From the NCBI GenBank assembly GCA_026770575.1, contig MU657206.1:18271-82270 (forward strand): 64,000 nt of DNA, read 5' to 3'. A program made the translations under genes and the position numbers. This document shows positions 41,457-54,000 of the stretch, piece after piece. Within the stretch, counting starts at the first letter, position 1. Every line of letters begins with the position of its first letter. The stretch comes from Pelagophyceae sp. CCMP2097. Its lineage: Eukaryota; Sar; Pelagophyceae. Under the pieces are notes generated by a model. The model ran no database searches. It worked only from the letters and a program-made list of their open reading frames with translations, and was not told where the DNA came from.

Positions 41457-41828
41457 CCTCGGTGCGCGGAAGGGCCGTCGACGCCCTCGGCGCAGCGCGG
41501 ACGACCGCAAGCTTGCGCTGTTCCATCATTATTTTTTTTACGAATCTGCTGTTTCTGTCCGTTGACCTCTATAAAAAGTTCCGGGGAAAGACGGGTTTGG
41601 GTGAGGCGGTCCGTGTGTACGCGTGCTCCAAGGCCGTCGTCAAGGCGCGCTAGCCCAAGTCCCAGGTCGCGCCGATCCAGCCCAAGGCCGTCGTCAAGGC
41701 ACGTTTTTCGCGCGCGCCACGGGCGTTGCGGCGCTGCGGTTTTGCCCCCTTTGGGCGGCGCCTTTGGACGCGTCTTTGGCGCAGGCGCGCGGCTACGCTG
41801 GCCTCTGAGCGGCGTCGTCGGCGCCTCC

Positions 41829-43135
41829 ATGGCGGGCCGCCCGCCGCAGCCGATGAAGAAGGCGGCGCCGCCGCCGCCGCAGCGGAATTTCGGGTCGTCG
41901 CTGGCGGCCAACATGCGCGCCCTGCGGAGCGGGTCCATGGGGCCGACGATCGCGGCCTTTTCCAACTTGATCACCGACCAGTCGGGTTCGTTGGCGGCGC
42001 GACACCGGCGTGAAGGCCCTCGGAATCCGCAATACGAAAACGCCGCGGCGCATCGAGAGGAAACGGACCACCCCGGAGGGGAACTGTTCTTCGAGAGCCG
42101 GCGGCCGCCGTCTGCGAGGCGGCTGGTCACCTTTGCGCTGCAGGCGGGCGACAAGGTCTGGGTGCACGAGCGCGACGGGCACGTGCGAGGCGGCACGCTC
42201 ATCTCGGCGCCGCAGCAGACTACTGGCTTTTGCGTCGTCCGCATGGACCGCGACCACGCCGCAGCGGGCGATGACGACCTCAAGTGCATCCAGGCGCGTC
42301 CCGCCTTGTCGAAGATTCGACGAGTTGCCTTTCAAACTCAACACACCTAGGTCCATCGGTCCCAGCTGCGAGCGCCGGCGTCCGGACGCGGCCTCTTCCC
42401 TGCCGTCTGCAGCGACGGCTGCCCCGTGGTCGTCGCATGCGCGCTGGCGATTGCACTCTCCTCTATCGACGCCCCCTGCTCCCTCGAGGCTGCGCCGACG
42501 GACGCTTTTGAGTTTTGCGACGTAGGACGACTTTTGAGTCTGCCGTGACGTCGACGAGCAGCACCACGTCACCCACGCCGCGTCCCTTTTGCGGGGCCAT
42601 TGCACGCTTTGTTGCATTCGCGCCGACGTTTCCGTTCCGCGGGGCCATTGCATGCTTCATTGCGTCCGCCGACGCGTTGCCTTGCAGCGCGGGCGTCGCC
42701 GTCGGGTCGCGATACCTTTTAACGTCCGTTTCCGACGTCGACGCCAAGTGCGTCGTCCTCACGCGGCCGAACCACGACGGCGCGCAGCCGGCGTCGTGCG
42801 CAAACGCCCGCCGGGGGGAGCGGCTGGTGTGGACGTCAAAAAAAGAAGCCATCGGACGTCTTGTAGGCTACCGGCTGCCCTTGGAAACGACGTCTTGTAG
42901 GCCGGTGCGTCGTCAAGCTCGAGGGCGGCTACCGCGGCGGCGCGACGCGCGCCTGCCGCCTCGTGCACGCCGCGCAGCTGACGCGCATCGAAGACGAGCC
43001 GGCGGGCCTGACGGGTGGTTTGTTTGCGTCGTGCGGACCGTCGAGACGGAGGTCCTCGGCAAGTGACGACGAAGACTTCGAAGACGTCGTTTCCAAGGGC
43101 TCGTCGCGCGAGGAGACGAAGGCGGAGGGGTGAGG
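41829..43135 (+). CDS. Uncharacterised protein with KVWVHERDGHVRGG motif, multi-exon
   Basis: ATG 41829 starts MAGRPPQPMKKAAPPPPQRN and runs to a conserved-looking stretch RLVTFALQAGDKVWVHERDG HVRGGTLISAP. The frame stops at 42350. A related-looking segment appears further on in other frames: SRYLLTSVSDVDAKCVVL (about 42700) and CVVKLEGGYRGGATRACRLV (about 42909), ending at 43135. These may be exons of one gene with small beta-barrel (SH3/Tudor-like) repeats, but the joins are not resolved. Confidence 0.45.
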
Positions 43136-43137
43136 CC

Positions 43138-45795
43138 ATGCTTGCGGCTCTGGTCGATGCTCGGGAGTCTCACATGTCGCTGCTCGCCCTCGTGCGACGT
43201 CGCGCGAATAGGCCCGCGGCGGCGGCCAAGATCCGGTACGTCGACGAGTGGGACGCCGACTACGCGCCGTACTTCAAGATGCTCAAGGTGGGCACGCCGC
43301 CGCCGGCCGTGGCGGCGAAGATGGTGCGGGAGGGCAAGGACCCTTTGCGCGTCGAGGCGACGGCGCCGTTCGCTGCCGCCGAGCCGGCGGCGGTGCCGAC
43401 GCCGCGGCGGCGCGCGACGGTGAAGACGCTGCCGCTGGAGTTCCACGCGACGGTGGCCGAAGGGTCCATCTGGGCGGACGTGCGGTCGCTGAACGGCATC
43501 GACGTCGCGAGGCACGAATTCGACGAATTATTCGTGCAAAAGACAAAGGCGTCGTCGGCGGCGGCGCAGTCGAACGGCGCCACGTCGCCGCTGTCGTCGG
43601 CGGCGTCGGACCCGGACTTGACTCGGCGGCGGTCGAGCCTGGCGGCCAAGGCCGTGGCAAAGCCCGAGGAAAGCCGCGCAAAGGTCGTCGTCATCGCGGC
43701 CAAGCGGTCGACGAACATCGCCATCGCTTTAGCCGGCGCCAAGCTCGGCGCCATGGAGCCCCGGCTCGTGCGGTCGGCGCTGCGACGACTCAAAGCGGAC
43801 GACTTTTCCGTCACGCAAATCGCCGCTTTGGAGGACGCGACGCCCTCCAAGGAGGAGCTCACCGCGCTGCGCAAGGTCGCCGCCGATTCCCGGCACCGCG
43901 CCTCGCCCGCCGCGTTTGCAGAGGCGGAGCGCTTCATGCTCCGAGTGCCGCTCCGCGTCAAGGACTACGAGAAGCGCGTCGCCGCGCTGCGCTACCGCGC
44001 CACGTTCGCCGAGCGCGCGCACGCTCTGGCCGCCGAGGCGGACGCGCTGGAAAAGGCGTGCGCCCAGGTCGTGGCGTCGCCTTTATTGAAAAAGCTCCTG
44101 ACGTACGTTTTACGCCTGTCCACCGAGCTTGCCGCCGCCAAGCGCTTGGAGTTCCACCGCGCGCCGGCGCCGCCCGACGCCGCGCGCGAGGCCCAGGGCT
44201 TCCGCCTCGCGTCGCTGCTGAAATTGTCGGAGATGAAGGCGTTCGACCACCGCACGTCCGCGCTGGGCTATTTAGCTTCGCTCATGGCGAGAAATAACGA
44301 CCTCGGCGTCCTCGACTTTGTCGACCAGGAGATGCCCGCCATCCACGCGGCCAAGCGCGCCTCGGCCAAAGGTGCGCCGCCGGAAGCCGTGCGGAGCCGG
44401 CCGTTCCTAGGACGTCGCCCTGTGGGCTGGCTTGCCTCTGCGACGACTTTGGCCGCGACGCTCTGAAATAGGCTGTCGCGACGAGCTGAAGCTGCTTCTC
44501 AAGGGCCGCGCGGCGCTCGACGTGATGCACGTCGTCGCTGCGGAGAGCCGGCGGCCCGTCGCAGACGAGTCCGCCGACGCCGGCAACGGCGACGCGTCGC
44601 CTATGTCCATCGCGCTGTGGCCGCCGTCCGTGTTGGCGGCGCCGCCGGCGTGCCCCGCGGCGGCGTCGGCGCCGCCGCCGTTTTCGTCGCCGTCGTCTTC
44701 CGACGACGACGAGCTCGACGACGACGCCGCCTGCGCGTCGCTCGCGGCGTTCCGCGCGTCGTCGGCGCGGACGTTGGAGGATTTGGACATGTGCATCGAC
44801 GACGCGGCCAAGGCGTTCGAGGATTTGCTGGCGTACTTTGGCGAGGTGGACCAGACGCCGTTCGACTTTTTCAGCATCCTTATCGACTTTGCCGCGAAAG
44901 CGGCGGAGGCGCGCGCCAAGCAGCTGCGCCTGGAGAGGCAGCAGAAGCGGGACGAGGCGAAGAACTCCTCCGTGAAGCGCATCGAGGACAAATTGAAAAA
45001 GAGGACGCAGTCCGCGCCCGACCTCTTGGCCGGCCTCGGCGGCGCTACGGCCGTCGACGCCGAGTACGCCGCACAAAATGCTCTGGCCGCCGCGCACGCC
45101 GCATCCGCGAAGCCGCCGCGGCCGCCGCGCGGCGCCGTGGCGAAAGTGCGCACGCCGCAGATGCTCGCGCTGGAAGCCATGCTCCAAAAGCGCAATTCGC
45201 CCAACGGCGCCGCCGAAGAGCCGGATGACGACGAGCCCGCAGCGCGCGGCGACGCGTCGGAGCCGGGCGCGCCGCAGCCGAGACGAGTCGTCCGCTTCGA
45301 CGATGACGACAACGACGATAGACCCGCGGCGCCCTCGCACGCCGACTTTTCAAAGCGGCCGCGGCCACCGTGCGTTTGGCGCCGAGGCAGACGCCTAGGT
45401 GCCAACGCGCGACCCGCCGCGTCTAGGATGCAGCGCGCGCGATCGACGGGAAACCCCCTCGAGGCCATGCTCCGCCGCCGGTCGTCGCCGGTGAGTCCCG
45501 TCGCGGCGGTATGCACCGGCACACCCGAAACGCGTCGCGCTAGGTCGAGCCGAGCATCGAAGAAGGCGACGACGACGACGACGACGGCCCCGCGGCCGAC
45601 GACGACGACTTCTCGACGCCGCGGCCTCCGCCGCGCGCCGCTTCGCCGTGGGCCGCCACCGTGGCGCCGGTGACGCCGGTGCGCCCGCCGGTGACGCCGG
45701 TGCGCCCGCCGCCCGCCGCAGCGCCGCGGTCCGACGACAGTGAAGATTGGGGGGATGAAGAGGAGGTAGACCTCCGAAGTATGTCGCTCTACTAA
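43138..45795 (+). CDS. Formin with FH2 domain
   Basis: Exons 43138..44371, 44472..45490 and 45544..45795 join in phases 1 and 0 and give 834 residues. An N-terminal segment YFKMLKVGTPPPAVAAKMVR resembles the short motif that precedes actin-regulator domains in WASH-type and protist formins. The FH2 domain nucleates and caps actin filaments; seen here are EFHATVAEGSIWADV, FDELFVQK, VVVIAAKRSTNIAIALAGAK, AAFAEAERFMLRVPLRVKDY, the coiled region SPLLKKLLTYVLRLS and RLASLLKLSEMKAFD, then after the intron AAKAFEDLLAYFGEVDQTP. The tail is Asp-rich and proline-containing. There is no clear FH1 proline track before FH2. Confidence 0.88.
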
Positions 45796-46051
45796 CGACC
45801 GCGTGCCTCGAACCTCTGCTGCAGAGCGCGTGCGGCGCCCAGGGAGCGCTGCGATGGATGCCTCGTGTGGCGCGGAGATGGGCGCCCAAGCGCTCACCTT
45901 CAGAACTGAAATTCCCGGAATCTGCGAGTCAGTGCGATAAGGCAAATTTGATCAAACCCCAAAAAATCATGCGTTCAGAAAGTGGGAAGATAATTCTCAG
46001 CTCAACGAAGAACAGATTCCCACTGAGCGGTGCGCGCTCGCGCTCGAGGTG

Positions 46052-47744
46052 ATGGTGGATACGCGCTCGATGGACCTCCGCGCGCGGCTGCGTGCGCGCG
46101 GCGCGGTGCCGTCGACGCCGCCGCCGCGCGCCGCGCCGCGCAAACGCAAGCTCCCCGAAACGCCGCGTGGCTGCCCGCGTCCGCGCGAATCCAACCACGC
46201 GAGGCCCGGGAGCGGCCGAGGGCGTCCCACAGCCCCTACACGCGGCGGGAGGCCGAATTTTTTCGGCGTGCAGATCAAGGAGCCTTCCCAAACGCCGACT
46301 GTTCTCACTGGAGAGGTGGAACAATATTCTTCGATGCACCCTCCGGGCCGAATAAGCCCTCGCGCGGGGCGGGCCCGCGCGCGGTTTCGCTCGAGGGCGC
46401 TCGGTCCATCTCCCGAAATCCAGGGCCATGGATCGAGGTGTTGCGACGTCCCTTTTACAAAGAAGCTTCTTCAAAGGGGTTGCTCGAGGGGTTGCTCACG
46501 GCGATGTGGCTTAGGTTCGTCGGAGGCACCTCGGCGAGCGGCGGCGTCGCGGCGCCGCGCGGATGAGGCGACGGCCGACGAGGCGGCGCTGGCGGCCGCT
46601 GCGGCGGCGGCGGCCAAGGTTCCGGCGGCCAAGCGCAACTGCTACGTCTGCCTCGAGACCGTTGGCGCGGGCCACGTCGAGTGCGCCTCGTCGAACCACG
46701 TCGCGTGAGCCATTTCTGCGATGCGTGGAGTCTCAAACGTGTCATTTTTGCCTACGCGGGAGAGCGCGGCTTTGAACCGCCCGGCCTCGCAAGACCACCC
46801 TTGCGAGACGCGAGCGCCTTGCAGGTGCTACGAGTGCGCCGTGCACCAAATCGCGCGGCTGCCGCTGCGCGGGCCGCACGGCTTGCCGCGGAGCCCGACG
46901 CACGCTTCTTGGAACGCGGGCCCGCATAAGTGGGCGCCCTTCTGCCTCCTCTGCCCCGTCAAGGACGGCGAGACGGAGGACGAGGCCGCGAAGCGCCGGT
47001 GAGCCGGCGTCACGGGGTGCAGAGTGATCTGCAAAGGCAGCGAGAGCGTCCGATCCGCGGGGCTTTTGGGGCCCATGTCTGTTTTGCCAGGCTCTCGGTG
47101 CCGTGCTCGGCCAAGGTGGGCCACAGTTTCAAAGAGGCGTGCCTGGGCCACGTGACTGAGCGGTACGAGCGCGCCGAGGCCGCGACGTCCCGGAAAGCAG
47201 CCACCCGGACGCTCAACGCGCTCCTCAAGACGGGCAGCCCCGTGTACCGCTGCCCGCAGGCCGACTGCGGCGCGCGCGAAACCGCGTCGCCAAACGCCGC
47301 GGGGGGAACTCTTTGAGAGGGAAACGTATGCGCGGCGCTGAGCTTCGGCACAGGTTCTCGGTGCACACGGCGTGCGACGACTTGCGCGCGCACCACCTGC
47401 AGCTGCAGTCGACGGACCGCCTCGTTGCTTATTCGGAGACGTTTCGGAGCAAGGTGCTGGACGTGGTGGCGGTGCAGCGCCTAGCCGAGCTCTACGCGCT
47501 GTGCGCGTCACCCGCCTTGAAGCGCGAGCTCCCGGACCTCTTCTCGCCGGCGAACCTCGACGCGGCGGGCAAGCCGCTGCGCGGGCCGCCGGTGGTCTCC
47601 AACGCCTGTGGTTCGTGCGGCTTCCTTGGCCGGGACATTGCGGAGTGGGACCGCGTCTGCGGCGACTGCAAGCGAGCCTCGCACCCCGTCAACCGCCAGC
47701 CCTGGGGCACCGTCTGCAAGCACTGCGGCAACTACCTCGGCTGA
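46052..47744 (+). CDS. Multi-zinc-finger protein, unknown
   Basis: A basic N-terminal part from ATG 46052 leads to CYVCLETVGAGHVECASSNH. A GTGAGC intron (46705..46824) continues in phase 2 with CYECAVHQIARL and FCLLCPVKDGETED. A second GTGAGC intron (46999..47090) continues with HSFKEACLGHVTERYERAEA and YRCPQADCGA. A last exon around 47330 carries CGSCGFLGRDIAEWDRVCGD CKR and CKHCGNYLG, ending at 47744. The spaced Cys pairs suggest several RING- or ribbon-like zinc sites, as in ubiquitin-pathway proteins. The joint before the last exon is not resolved. Confidence 0.6.
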
Positions 47745-48479
47745 GGCGCCGCCGTGCCGCAAGAGACGGCGCAACAGCGTGGACCCTCCCCGACGGCGGC
47801 CGGCGGACCGGCCCGCCGAGCCGGCGACGCGCCGAGAAAGCTCGAGAGGATCCACGTATCAACTAATCATCGCGGGCGCGCACACTGTGTGCACGGCACC
47901 TGTCGCAGAGCAAGTCCCAACCCCGACTCAAGGAACACTTGCATATCTTGCATATCTTGAGGAGATTTTACTGGGTTGAGGGCAAAGTATACTAGTATGT
48001 TGGAGGCGGAGGGGCCGTGACCCACCGCCCGGCTACAAGATCAGAACGCAAAGGGACTTCGGGACGTTCAAAACCCATTCGAGTGGTAAAATACTAGTAA
48101 ATTTCTAGGAATTTCAATTATATTGAAATATAGCGAAAATGTATCGTAATTATGTAGCATATTCGGATTGAACTAGCCAAATTTTCAAACGCAACGCCCA
48201 ATGTTTCAAAATCGACTCAATATCTCAATAAGACGTTTTTAGGATCTTATCAAAGCTGTTTAGGAGTTTCGTTGGCGCGACGGACTCGACCTAGAACGCG
48301 ACGGGAAGCTGCCAGGAGCTGTCAGCGTCCGCGCGCGAGGCCAGCTGCGCGCTGGGAGCCGCCCAGACGTTGCCCGCGGGTCTTTCTATCAAAGGCTCAG
48401 CAGCGCCCCGGCCATGGTCGACCGAAGAAGTGTACTCGGTGCCTAAGAGTTGAAGGCGCCCGGCTCCGCCGCGCCCGCC
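47745..48479. other. AT-rich intergenic island
   Basis: From about 47930 to 48270 the sequence is far richer in A and T than anything nearby, with palindromes such as TTTCAAT-TAT-ATTGAAA (48112..48128) and ATACTAGTAT (about 47989). No coding frame is supported. It probably includes the promoter of the gene at 48480; it could also be an old insertion. Confidence 0.5.
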
Positions 48480-49190
48480 ATGGGCGCGAGCAAGGAGAAG
48501 CTTGCGGCGCGGGCGGCGGAGTTTGCCGACGGCCGGTCGCACCCGCGCAACAGCCCGCGCAACGAGCTTTTAAGGCGCGACCGCATGACGTTCTGGATCG
48601 CCGTCGGTCGCCCACCGCGGTCCGACGCCGAGCTCGTCAACTGGGCGTCGCGGCGCAGCGCTGCCGCGGTGAAGCTCCAGAGCCACGGCCGCAAACTAAT
48701 CTCGCGCGCGAAAGTGCGCGCCGCGGCCGACGAGGCGGCCAAACAGCGCGCGGCCGCCGCGCGGGCCGAACGCGACCGCCTCGCGCGCGAGCGCGAGAAC
48801 AAGCGCGCGCGCTGCTTCCACGACTGGGAGCGCGGCAAAGATACATTGAGCCTGCGGCGCAGGAATAGGCGCGAGACGGACATTGCGAGGTGGGAGGACG
48901 CGCTCCTCGAGAAGCGGCGCCACAACGAGGCGCGTCACGCTCTGCTGCTCGCGGACCTGGACCAGCGGCAGACCGCGCAGCTGCGGGCGGCGCGCGGCCA
49001 CGCTCGAGAAGCTCGCCAGAAGAAACCGACGCAGGCTGATGCGGCCAAGCAACAAAAGCAAGTGGCCCGCGTCACCCGAGTCGTGAAGAAGCAGCTCCGC
49101 GCCTCGGCGTCGGCCAAGCTCCCCGACGTCCGCGGCCGCGACGTCCGCGAGCTCCTCCGGCCGCTCAGCAGCCACCTCCCGCCGATCTGA
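48480..49190 (+). CDS. IQ-motif coiled-coil protein, 236 aa
   Basis: ATG 48480 (GCCATGG context) begins MGASKEKLAARAAEFADGRS. An IQ-like helix follows (RRSAAAVKLQSHGRKLISRA), a possible calmodulin-binding site. The rest is a strongly charged helix (RAERDRLARERENKRARCF, ETDIARWEDALLEKRRHNEA). Single exon. Such proteins are common among cilium and centrosome components, but no specific family is recognised. Confidence 0.6.
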   Translation: MGASKEKLAARAAEFADGRSHPRNSPRNELLRRDRMTFWIAVGRPPRSDAELVNWASRRSAAAVKLQSHGRKLISRAKVRAAADEAAKQRAAAARAERDRLARERENKRARCFHDWERGKDTLSLRRRNRRETDIARWEDALLEKRRHNEARHALLLADLDQRQTAQLRAARGHAREARQKKPTQADAAKQQKQVARVTRVVKKQLRASASAKLPDVRGRDVRELLRPLSSHLPPI

Positions 49191-49250
49191 AGCCCAGACT
49201 GTTGTGGTCCTAATCGGGCCGTGTTTTACAATCGTGCCGCACAATCGAGA

Positions 49251-50768
49251 TTAGTCGGGCTCGTCGAAGCTCGTCGCGGGATTGAATGCCGTCGGCTCGA
49301 CTATCTTGCCCGAGAGCGTGGCAGCTTGGATCGAGGGACGGAGTACATCGGGCGCGACGACGCGGAGGCCGTTTGCGGCGGGCGTCTGCTTGGACGGGTC
49401 CAGAGCACAGAGGCGGTCGGCCTCTTGCAGGACGCCCTCGCGCGCCTCGCGCAGCAGATTGCGGCCATCGTGCGCGACCCAGAGCGCCAAGTAACGGAGC
49501 TTGCGCGCCGACTTGCCGCGCTTTGTCCTGCGCACGCAGCGCCAGGCGTCTAATAGCGCGGCGGCGGCGACGGCCGGCGTGGTGAGGAGCGCGGCGACGT
49601 CGCGCGCAAAGGAGACGCGGTACGCGCTGGCGAAGCCTTTTGACGCGTCGGGCGCCAGCCGCCGCGCGCGCTCCGCGCAGTCGCCCAGCGCCGCGGCTGC
49701 GGACGCAGGGCGGCCATCCGCGGACAGCACCGCCGAGCCTAGCGCCAAAGGCGTCGGCGACAACCACGCATTGATCCCCCTATGTCGTGAAAGGCCCGCA
49801 CCGGCGACGATGGCCGCTGCCGCCTCGCGGAACGCGTATTGGATCTCGCCGTCGAAGATGCGGCAGGCGTGGGCGTACGAGTACAGGACGTCGACGACGG
49901 AGAAGGCAAGCGTCGCCGCCGCGGGCGCGAGGCGCTCCGCGCGGATGCGCCGCACGACCCAAGCGGGGCCCTCGCGCGCCAGCGCCGCCTACAAGCACCC
50001 GTCGCGCCCAAGTGTCAAACTCTGAGGAAGGACGCGCCCGGTCTTCGTCGTCCTGCCAGGCGAGCGTCCAGGGCGGGCCGAGCTGCGCGGCGGCTTGGAG
50101 CAGGTCTGCACGTTCCGACGTTTGCGCGGGTGGCTGCGACGCGGCGGAGGCCTCGCGCGCGACGAGCTTTGAGACGTCGTCGTCAACCTCCCGCAAAACC
50201 CCTTCGGCCTCCAGAACATCGTCGTCGACGGCGGAGATGCCGCGCCACCACTCGCGCCAGGGCTCGGCGACATCGACCTCGCCGCGCTCGACGGCGGCGA
50301 GCATGGCCGCCTCCTCGTCGAGCGTCGGCTCGGCGCCGGCCTGGAGCTCCTCGAGGCGCAGCGACGAGAGCGAGAGGCCTTCAACGCCATCGCCTTCTTC
50401 TTGCTTCAGCAGGTCGCCGACGCAGCGCGCGCGGCCGCGGAGCATCGTCTGCTCGCCTCCTTCCTCTCGGCCGCGCAGCTCTTGCTCGACGCGCGTCTGG
50501 AAGAAGCGCTCCGTGCACGACGCGCCGTGTTGGGCGAAGCACTTGGAAGAGCAGTAGACCTCGTTGCACCGCGGGCAGCAGTACCTGCATGCGTCTTTAA
50601 AAGTCGGCTTGTGCCGTGGGACGCGCACCTCGCGTCATTTGCCTTGCAGACGGTGCAGAGCGGCTGGGCTTCGGCGTTGCCGAGAAACCCGTCGAGGACG
50701 TTGCGGTCCGCGTCGACGCGCCGCACGCTGTACGCCGTGTGCCGCAGCTCGCGGCCGATGCCCTCCAT
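49251..50768 (-). CDS. ZNHIT2: Zinc-finger HIT protein, ZNHIT2-like
   Basis: Exon 50629..50768 starts at ATG and has PLCTVCKANDAR; a GTGCGC intron joins in phase 2 to YCCPRCNEVYCSSKCFAQHG, completing the HIT zinc finger. The middle part is acidic (EPWREWWRGISAVDDD). The 3' part has VVDVLYSYAHACRIFDGE, as in ZNHIT2, which links R2TP/HSP90 to assembly of U5 snRNP and RNA polymerases. Between DTWARR (about 50000) and RLAPAAATLAF the frame changes. A GT...AG intron of 64 nt ending at the weak acceptor GCGGAG fits in phase, but a one-base indel is also possible. Ends at 49251. Confidence 0.82.
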
Positions 50769-51077
50769 CGCGTAAGGAAGCGAATCGCAGAAAAAAAATT
50801 AAGAAGGTCGATTTGAAAAAAATAGTCTCGGATCGCCAATTTCAATACCTATCGGCCGGACAACTTTTAGAATTTACAATAATCATTTGTTCCCTTGTTC
50901 ACTTTTGTTCTGTGGTCCTCGAAATCGGTTTATCGTACCGCCGGCATCGGCGTGAGCCCCCCCCTCGGCTCTCCGGGAGCTCGGAGGATACCCTCGGTCT
51001 GTGTGGGTTCTCGAGAGACGGGACCTCGACTGGTGAGAGCACCCTTGGCAAGCAATGCAACGGATGAGAGTACGGGC

Positions 51078-54000
51078 TCAGAAGGAGCAGTTTGCGGGCG
51101 GCGGCGGCGCGTCTGGGGGCGTCTCGACGTTCTCCCAGAAGAGGCCCTCGAATTCCCCTTGTTGGAGTGGTGAGTCGACACGGAGCGCCACGTCAAAGGA
51201 TTCGTCGGGCAGCGCCGACGCGTCGTAGTAGAAGCCGAGGAAGCACTTTGGACGTTGGAGGCCGCGCGAGTTGTAGGCGCGGGCCAACTGCTTCTCAATG
51301 CCGTTGACGTACAGCTTTAGAAGCATGTCCTCGGCGGGCCTGCGCAGCGAGACGGCGAGGAGGAGTCTGGTCGGGACGAGCCAGGCCGCCTTGTACTCTT
51401 CGGGCCGCCAAGGGATTGGATAAGCGGCGGCGCGTGCGGCGAGCTGCGCTTTCACCGCCACCGGGACGCAAACGCCCGAGACGTTGAGCCAGCCTTGCTG
51501 AAAGTCATCGGGCGCGACAGCCGCCGGCGCGAGCGGCATGCTTCGGTAGACGGCGTCGTTTGCGTACTCGACGAAGACGTCGACGGACTGCCTCGACGAA
51601 GGTCGCCCGCGCGCATCGACGGACCTCGTCGACGGCGGTCGCGTTTCGACGCACGCGACGCCGTCCACGGTCACCTCCCGCGGCGCCGCGTCAACGGCGA
51701 CGGAAAAGCGCGCCGTTTTGCGCGCGACGTTGGCCAGCGCGAATACGGCGCCTTTGGGGATCGTCTTCGTGAGCTGGAGCACGCGCGCGTCCGACCCGCC
51801 GACTTGAACCGTCTCCGATGCGCCGCGGCGCCAGGTGCTGACGTAGGCGTGTGTCTCGGACGGGTAGAGTTCGACGACTTCGTAGACGTCGTCCGTCGTC
51901 GAATTGGCGAGGCCCAGCGACTCGTCGAGACGTAGCTCTGCGCCGCGCCCGCGCAGCGCCGGGTTAAACAGGAAGGCAAAGCCCTCGTCGGCGTCGAAGC
52001 ACGCAAAGCCGTCGACGGTTCCAAACGCCGGCGCGGGCAGCGTCGCGATGGGCTGCATCTTTGCGAGGCAGGCGAGGTGCGCGTCCGTCCATTTGAGCCA
52101 GCTGGATACAAAGTCGTAAAACGCGGCCGGCAGCTGCGAGGCCTCGTCCGCGTCTCTTGCCGGGATCATAGCAAAGACGTTGTTCAGGCCCGCGGTCCCG
52201 ATGGAAGAGAGGACCGAGTACTTTGAGCCGACGAGGTCCGTGTCGCGCGTGTGGAAATCGTAGCACAGCTTTTCGGACCTGCGGGAAGAGGCGTTTGGGG
52301 CGACATGCACATCCATCGGCGCGTTTCGTGCCTCTCGTCCTCTCACCCGAAGCAGGCGTTTGTCCCGTTGTCGTCGGTGCGCTCCGTCTGGTGGAAGACG
52401 AAGCCGGGCATGCGCTGCGGCGGCAGGAGTTGCTGACGAGCGTAGACGTGATTCACGATTCTCATCTTGTCGGCGGCGACGTGGTCCGTGTGCAACGACG
52501 GCACGGGCACTCCGTACGTCTCCGGGTTCTCGTCGCCGGCCAAAGGCTCCGCGTACGACCCGGCGAGCTGGTACCACGGGCCCCAGGCGTGGCTTGTTTG
52601 GCGGTGGTCCATGACAATGTCCGGCTTTGCCAGACGCAGTCTCTTCAAGATGGACATCCAGCTGCGCCACTGCGAATAGCGCTTCGTTTCGTCGCCGGCG
52701 AAAATGCCGTGGTCCCACGCAAAGCCGCTGGCGCCCGTCTTCCGCAGGAAGCTGTGCAAAGTATCGAAGAGCCAGTGGCGCACTTCCGGCGGCGAGATGT
52801 CCAAAGCGCCGCCAAGAACGTGCTCGGGCCAGGCTTCAAAGGCGAGGCACGGGTAGACGTAGGCGAGGAGAGACACGTTCTGAGCCGCCGCCGCCGAAAC
52901 GGCCTTGAGAATGTCGTCGGGCACCGCGTCGGACCGCGGGTCCCATTGATGCTCGCGGATTCGTTCGCCCATGGAGAACCAGAGCGAGGCCTACATCCTC
53001 TGCTCTGTCCGAAGGAGTTGTGACTGTGCGCCGCGCCGACGCCGCCGCCGTCGCCGCGTCGGCTGGCGCACTCTCAGGGGACCTTACCTCCCAGCCCCAG
53101 CCGTCCGTGGAATTGAAGCGCGACGCGTGCCGCGAGTTCTGCCTACGCAGGCGCGTCGGGCTCTCACAAACGGGCGGCGCGACGAACGCACGGCTCGTAG
53201 ACGACGTGGGAGATGCCGAGCCTCGCGTTGGCGGCGATGATTTGAGCGTACTCGGCGACGCCCTCGGGCGTGCCGACGTCGATTTGGTAGTCTGACTCGT
53301 CCCACGCGACGTTGACCTTGACCGTCTTGTTTAAGCGCGCCGGCCCGTCCATCAAAAAGCTCTCGACGCAGTCGAGGAACGCCCTCCGCTCGCCGAGGTT
53401 CACGTCGCCGTAAGCGTAGCCTTGGAGCCGCGTCGCGCCGAGGACGCCGGGCTCGGCGTCGTAGGCGAATCCGTCGTCGGAAAGGTCGACGCCCGCCGCA
53501 TACCCAAGGTCGACGCCCGCGTCATACGCCAGCGCCGTCGCCGCGCCGTTTTGGGTGACGGTAAAGAACGGGTTGGCGACGCTGACGAAGAAGCCGTGGC
53601 TCTCCGCGTCGGCGGCTGAGAGTGAGGACAAGAGCGCGTAGGAAGCATGCGAGCGAGAGGAATCCGCGCGGCCGAAGGCTGCGATGGCGCCGCCGCTAAA
53701 GTGCGGGTTGGCATGCGTCCGGACGACGATTCCGTCGACTTCTAGGCCCGCCCACGGCGTCACGCTCTGTATGGACCGCGCGCCCGCGACGCGCAGCATC
53801 TTGGAAACGAACGAGTCGAAAGCTTCGTAGATGACTGTGACAACGACGCCTTGACAGTCGAACGCCGCCGCCGCAACCGTCGCGTTCGACGTTGCGTTGA
53901 AAGCGGCCCCGCATTCATTGCGCGTGATATTCCGCGATGATTTCGATGTCGCCTCGATCCGCCAGCCGTCGCGGAGCACGGTGAGGCCCACCGCCGGCAC

